Of a stretch of 64,000 bases of DNA, positions 58,716 through 64,000 are shown piece after piece (within the stretch, counting starts at the first letter, position 1; each line of letters starts with the position of its first letter). The stretch comes from Galaxea fascicularis. Taxonomy: Eukaryota; Cnidaria; Anthozoa; Scleractinia; Euphylliidae. A program made the translations under genes and the position numbers. The notes under the pieces are model-generated. The model searched no databases. It was not told the origin of the DNA and saw nothing but the letters and a program-made list of their open reading frames with translations. The DNA lies in the NCBI GenBank assembly GCA_948470475.1, contig OX419343.1, positions 4,256,983-4,320,982 on the forward strand, read 5' to 3'.

Positions 58716-61700
58716 ATAACAGTGAAGTTGTGGAAAACGTGTGACGCACGCACTCCAGTAAGCTGCTTTTGCCATTGATTATTGGAAAATGTGGTCTTAA
58801 AAAATTCCAGTTGATTAGACAAGAAGTTATGTGTTATTTAGAGAAACTATGCGTATTTTTTGAGACTCCTAGAAAGCATTTGCCTTGATGGTTCTCTGCT
58901 GTTAAAGTAACAATGGAGAGTAGCATGTTTAATACGGGCTAAATTGACGCACAAAGGCAGTTGAACATTGCATTTTCAGCACTCGATAAGGGAGTGGAAG
59001 CTGTGAAGGTGGTGGAAACGTGTACTTAACAGTGCCTGCAATACACACTATTGGCCTAGAAACTGATTTTCAGCATGCCCAATAGCAAAACTGATACAAC
59101 TTTCTTGGCTTGCGAAAGCTATCGAGGCGACCGATGACGGTATGTTCGTCACCATTTCACCAAAGTAAAAGATACAAACTGTTTCAGTAGTTAGGTGTAA
59201 AATGCACATTTGTTAGTGCCAAACAGGTTACAGCAAAGCGATGCTCTTGGGATTAACACCGAAGGACGTTTAAGTCACGTAATTACATAATTTTCTTGTC
59301 ACAATGTATTCCGTGCGTGACACAAGTCTCGCGAGTGTGAATCGTGTGTTGCAGTGGACTAAATGCTGCTATCGCCTCACAGGAAAACCAAATATGTCAT
59401 TTTTGGATCCACACAATGATTAATAGGGTTAGATACTTGGATTTGGGACGATTAACAGGACGAACTATTGGCATTTCAACGATTAACAACGGTTAACAGT
59501 GGTTTTTCACTAAAGAGAACTGATAGTCTATTGTCTTGCATAGCATCTGTTGTTAACCGTTAAAATTGTCTGTTAATCGTTGTTTTATCGATTCATGTTG
59601 TGTGTTTTGCTAAGTTAACCGTCATATACCGAATGGGATGCTTAGATATCTGCTAATAAAGCCGCTTAATGAAACATGTGTTGCCGGGATTTGGAGTGGC
59701 CGTTCCCGCGGGATGAGGCCACTGGAGAGAAAAATTTGCCATCGCACACTCATTAGTTACGTTTCACATTTATCAGTAATGTCTTTATTAAGACAAATGA
59801 CCTAATGCCTTGCCCAGCATAAGGACTAATGCCATAAGTGACAGAAATCTGGCTTTGCAAAATAGCCGTTTTTCTCGTATACCGCGACCGGTACACGCCA
59901 TTTGCTGAAATTTCATCAGAACTTGGGGATCTCCTTTTACATGTAGGATCAATATATTTCCACGAAATAAAAATATTAAACCAACACAGCTCTATTTTAT
60001 AACAGGCCCAGATGGGTGACTAAAATCAGCTCCTTAGTCCTTCCAACTCGTGCGCTACAAAGGAAATTCCCAAAAGGTCTCGTACACAATCTTGGACAAA
60101 ACCGTTGAGAAAATTGAGCTCCAAAGTCTCTTTTTGTGAGAACACTAACAACCGAGTTTCACCACCCCCCTCCCCCTATTCAATGTTGTTTGTGGCTCCT
60201 AAACGTTTGCCTAAGAATTGCGGCTTCCTAAATTCAACATTGAATAGGGGGAGGGGGAGGGGGAAGTTACTATAGTAATACTGTTGAGCCAGAGGTTTTC
60301 GTGAACGATTTTTGGGCGCGAAGAGGCCAGTTTTCTCAAGTAGTTTTGTCCAAGATTGTATAACAGTGAAGTTGTGGAAAACGTGTGACGCACGCACTCC
60401 AGTAAGCTGCTTTTGCCATTGATTATTGGAAAATGTGGTCTTAAAAAATTCCAGTTGATTAGACAAGAAGTTATGTGTTATTTAGAGAAACTATGCGTAT
60501 TTTTTGAGACTCCTAGAAAGCATTTGCCTTGATGGTTCTCTGCTGTTAAAGTAACAATGGAGAGTAGCATGTTTAATACGGGCTAAATTGACGCACAAAG
60601 GCAGTTGAACATTGCATTTTCAGCACTCGATAAGGGAGTGGAAGCTGTGAAGGTGGTGGAAACGTGTACTTAACAGTGCCTGCAATACACACTATTGGCC
60701 TAGAAACTGATTTTCAGCATGCCCAATAGCAAAACTGATACAACTTTCTTGGCTTGCGAAAGCTATCGAGGCGACCGATGACGGTATGTTCGTCACCATT
60801 TCACCAAAGTAAAAGATACAAACTGTTTCAGTAGTTAGGTGTAAAATGCACATTTGTTAGTGCCAAACAGGTTACAGCAAAGCGATGCTCTTGGGATTAA
60901 CACCGAAGGACGTTTAAGTCACGTAATTACATAATTTTCTTGTCACAATGTATTCCGTGCGTGACACAAGTCTCGCGAGTGTGAATCGTGTGTTGCAGTG
61001 GACTAAATGCTGCTATCGCCTCACAGGAAAACCAAATATGTCATTTTTGGATCCACACAATGATTAATAGGGTTAGATACTTGGATTTGGGACGATTAAC
61101 AGGACGAACTATTGGCATTTCAACGATTAACAACGGTTAACAGTGGTTTTTCACTAAAGAGAACTGATAGTCTATTGTCTTGCATAGCATCTGTTGTTAA
61201 CCGTTAAAATTGTCTGTTAATCGTTGTTTTATCGATTCATGTTGTGTGTTTTGCTAAGTTAACCGTCATATACCGAATGGGATGCTTAGATATCTGCTAA
61301 TAAAGCCGCTTAATGAAACATGTGTTGCCGGGATTTGGAGTGGCCGTTCCCGCGGGATGAGGCCACTGGAGAGAAAAATTTGCCATCGCACACTCATTAG
61401 TTACGTTTCACATTTATCAGTAATGTCTTTATTAAGACAAATGACCTAATGCCTTGCCCAGCATAAGGACTAATGCCATAAGTGACAGAAATCTGGCTTT
61501 GCAAAATAGCCGTTTTTCTCGTATACCGCGACCGGTACACGCCATTTGCTGAAATTTCATCAGAACTTGGGGATCTCCTTTTACATGTAGGATCAATATA
61601 TTTCCACGAAATAAAAATATTAAACCAACACAGCTCTATTTTATAACAGGCCCAGATGGGTGACTAAAATCAGCTCCTTAGTCCTTCCAACTCGTGCGCT

Positions 61701-64000
61701 ACAAAGGAAATTCCCAAAAGGTCTCGTACACAATCTTGGACAAAACCGTTGAGAAAATTGAGCTCCAAAGTCTCTTTTTGTGAGAACACTAACAACCGAG
61801 TTTCACCACCCCCCTCCCCCTATTCAATGTTGTTTGTGGCTCCTAAACGTTTGCCTAAGAATTGCGGCTTCCTAAATTCAACATTGAATAGGGGGAGGGG
61901 GAGGGGGAAGTTACTATAGTAATACTGTTGAGCCAGAGGTTTTCGTGAACGATTTTTGGGCGCGAAGAGGCCAGTTTTCTCAAGTAGTTTTGTCCAAGAT
62001 TGTATAACAGTGAAGTTGTGGAAAACGTGTGACGCACGCACTCCAGTAAGCTGCTTTTGCCATTGATTATTGGAAAATGTGGTCTTAAAAAATTCCAGTT
62101 GATTAGACAAGAAGTTATGTGTTATTTAGAGAAACTATGCGTATTTTTTGAGACTCCTAGAAAGCATTTGCCTTGATGGTTCTCTGCTGTTAAAGTAACA
62201 ATGGAGAGTAGCATGTTTAATACGGGCTAAATTGACGCACAAAGGCAGTTGAACATTGCATTTTCAGCACTCGATAAGGGAGTGGAAGCTGTGAAGGTGG
62301 TGGAAACGTGTACTTAACAGTGCCTGCAATACACACTATTGGCCTAGAAACTGATTTTCAGCATGCCCAATAGCAAAACTGATACAACTTTCTTGGCTTG
62401 CGAAAGCTATCGAGGCGACCGATGACGGTATGTTCGTCACCATTTCACCAAAGTAAAAGATACAAACTGTTTCAGTAGTTAGGTGTAAAATGCACATTTG
62501 TTAGTGCCAAACAGGTTACAGCAAAGCGATGCTCTTGGGATTAACACCGAAGGACGTTTAAGTCACGTAATTACATAATTTTCTTGTCACAATGTATTCC
62601 GTGCGTGACACAAGTCTCGCGAGTGTGAATCGTGTGTTGCAGTGGACTAAATGCTGCTATCGCCTCACAGGAAAACCAAATATGTCATTTTTGGATCCAC
62701 ACAATGATTAATAGGGTTAGATACTTGGATTTGGGACGATTAACAGGACGAACTATTGGCATTTCAACGATTAACAACGGTTAACAGTGGTTTTTCACTA
62801 AAGAGAACTGATAGTCTATTGTCTTGCATAGCATCTGTTGTTAACCGTTAAAATTGTCTGTTAATCGTTGTTTTATCGATTCATGTTGTGTGTTTTGCTA
62901 AGTTAACCGTCATATACCGAATGGGATGCTTAGATATCTGCTAATAAAGCCGCTTAATGAAACATGTGTTGCCGGGATTTGGAGTGGCCGTTCCCGCGGG
63001 ATGAGGCCACTGGAGAGAAAAATTTGCCATCGCACACTCATTAGTTACGTTTCACATTTATCAGTAATGTCTTTATTAAGACAAATGACCTAATGCCTTG
63101 CCCAGCATAAGGACTAATGCCATAAGTGACAGAAATCTGGCTTTGCAAAATAGCCGTTTTTCTCGTATACCGCGACCGGTACACGCCATTTGCTGAAATT
63201 TCATCAGAACTTGGGGATCTCCTTTTACATGTAGGATCAATATATTTCCACGAAATAAAAATATTAAACCAACACAGCTCTATTTTATAACAGGCCCAGA
63301 TGGGTGACTAAAATCAGCTCCTTAGTCCTTCCAACTCGTGCGCTACAAAGGAAATTCCCAAAAGGTCTCGTACACAATCTTGGACAAAACCGTTGAGAAA
63401 ATTGAGCTCCAAAGTCTCTTTTTGTGAGAACACTAACAACCGAGTTTCACCACCCCCCTCCCCCTATTCAATGTTGTTTGTGGCTCCTAAACGTTTGCCT
63501 AAGAATTGCGGCTTCCTAAATTCAACATTGAATAGGGGGAGGGGGAGGGGGAAGTTACTATAGTAATACTGTTGAGCCAGAGGTTTTCGTGAACGATTTT
63601 TGGGCGCGAAGAGGCCAGTTTTCTCAAGTAGTTTTGTCCAAGATTGTATAACAGTGAAGTTGTGGAAAACGTGTGACGCACGCACTCCAGTAAGCTGCTT
63701 TTGCCATTGATTATTGGAAAATGTGGTCTTAAAAAATTCCAGTTGATTAGACAAGAAGTTATGTGTTATTTAGAGAAACTATGCGTATTTTTTGAGACTC
63801 CTAGAAAGCATTTGCCTTGATGGTTCTCTGCTGTTAAAGTAACAATGGAGAGTAGCATGTTTAATACGGGCTAAATTGACGCACAAAGGCAGTTGAACAT
63901 TGCATTTTCAGCACTCGATAAGGGAGTGGAAGCTGTGAAGGTGGTGGAAACGTGTACTTAACAGTGCCTGCAATACACACTATTGGCCTAGAAACTGATT

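Larger units (their letters stand above)
57434..64000 (-). repeat. Satellite array B: four 1644-bp units, opposite orientation
   Basis: The same start CCCAATAGCAAAACTG recurs at 57,434, 59,078, 60,722 and 62,366, exactly every 1644 bp, and the copies look identical, including homopolymers. Reverse complemented, the unit aligns to the array A unit along its length with, in the ~160 bases compared by eye, about 8% differences and several indels. The foldback element is at 58,442-58,715 and each 1644 bp after. The array runs off the end of the window. Confidence 0.95.

Noticed and set aside
58532..58822. 96-codon minus-strand frame MSNQLEFFKTTF in array B
   Set aside because: Same satellite position; in array A full units the matching frame is broken by a stop before the foldback arm, so no conserved protein.

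Overview
The window is eukaryotic nuclear DNA. Genes are small exons split by GT-AG introns, with SWIM/YqaJ genes, CR1/L2-like LINE, Penelope-like and tRNA-SINE sequences and many MITE-like elements. The mix of repeat families and the caspase style point to an anthozoan cnidarian, most likely a stony coral; this is inferred from recognised families and no search was run. There are no operons.

0-33 kb is a gene-poor, repeat-rich minus-strand neighbourhood. A caspase-fold exon lacking both catalytic motifs lies at 0.6-1.2 kb. A second, catalytically intact caspase lies at 19.6-21.3 kb (two exons), with three short coiled-coil exons of identical phase upstream at 22.7, 30.6 and 31.9 kb that may form its N-terminus. 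Between the two caspases is an unrecognised minus-strand gene (exons at 12.1, 11.0-11.2 and 7.4-7.7 kb) whose splice phases fit. Mobile DNA fills introns and spacers: a LINE 3' end split by a 1.5 kb-arm Penelope-like palindrome (4.1-7.1 kb), several MITEs (two with 9-bp target duplications, one bounded by TTAA), a decayed SWIM/YqaJ gene (23-28.5 kb), a solo LTR with 5-bp target duplication (28.9-29.8 kb) and tRNA-derived SINE pieces.

34.1-57.2 kb is a tandem array of a 1.60 kb satellite: twelve full-length units with one partial unit at the gap, plus two short units of 1344 bp. By eye the units are almost identical apart from the length of a poly-G run. Each full unit contains a ~264 bp foldback element; the two short units lack it, with mirror-image one-base junctions. 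A 200-N gap (57,234-57,433) follows. Then 57.4-64 kb is a second array in the opposite orientation, made of four apparently identical 1644-bp units of a diverged version of the same satellite. Six octamers (CGRTTAAC, three forward then three reverse) are preserved base for base and at identical spacing in both arrays, the best hint of a functional element. The short reading frames in the satellites do not look like genes.
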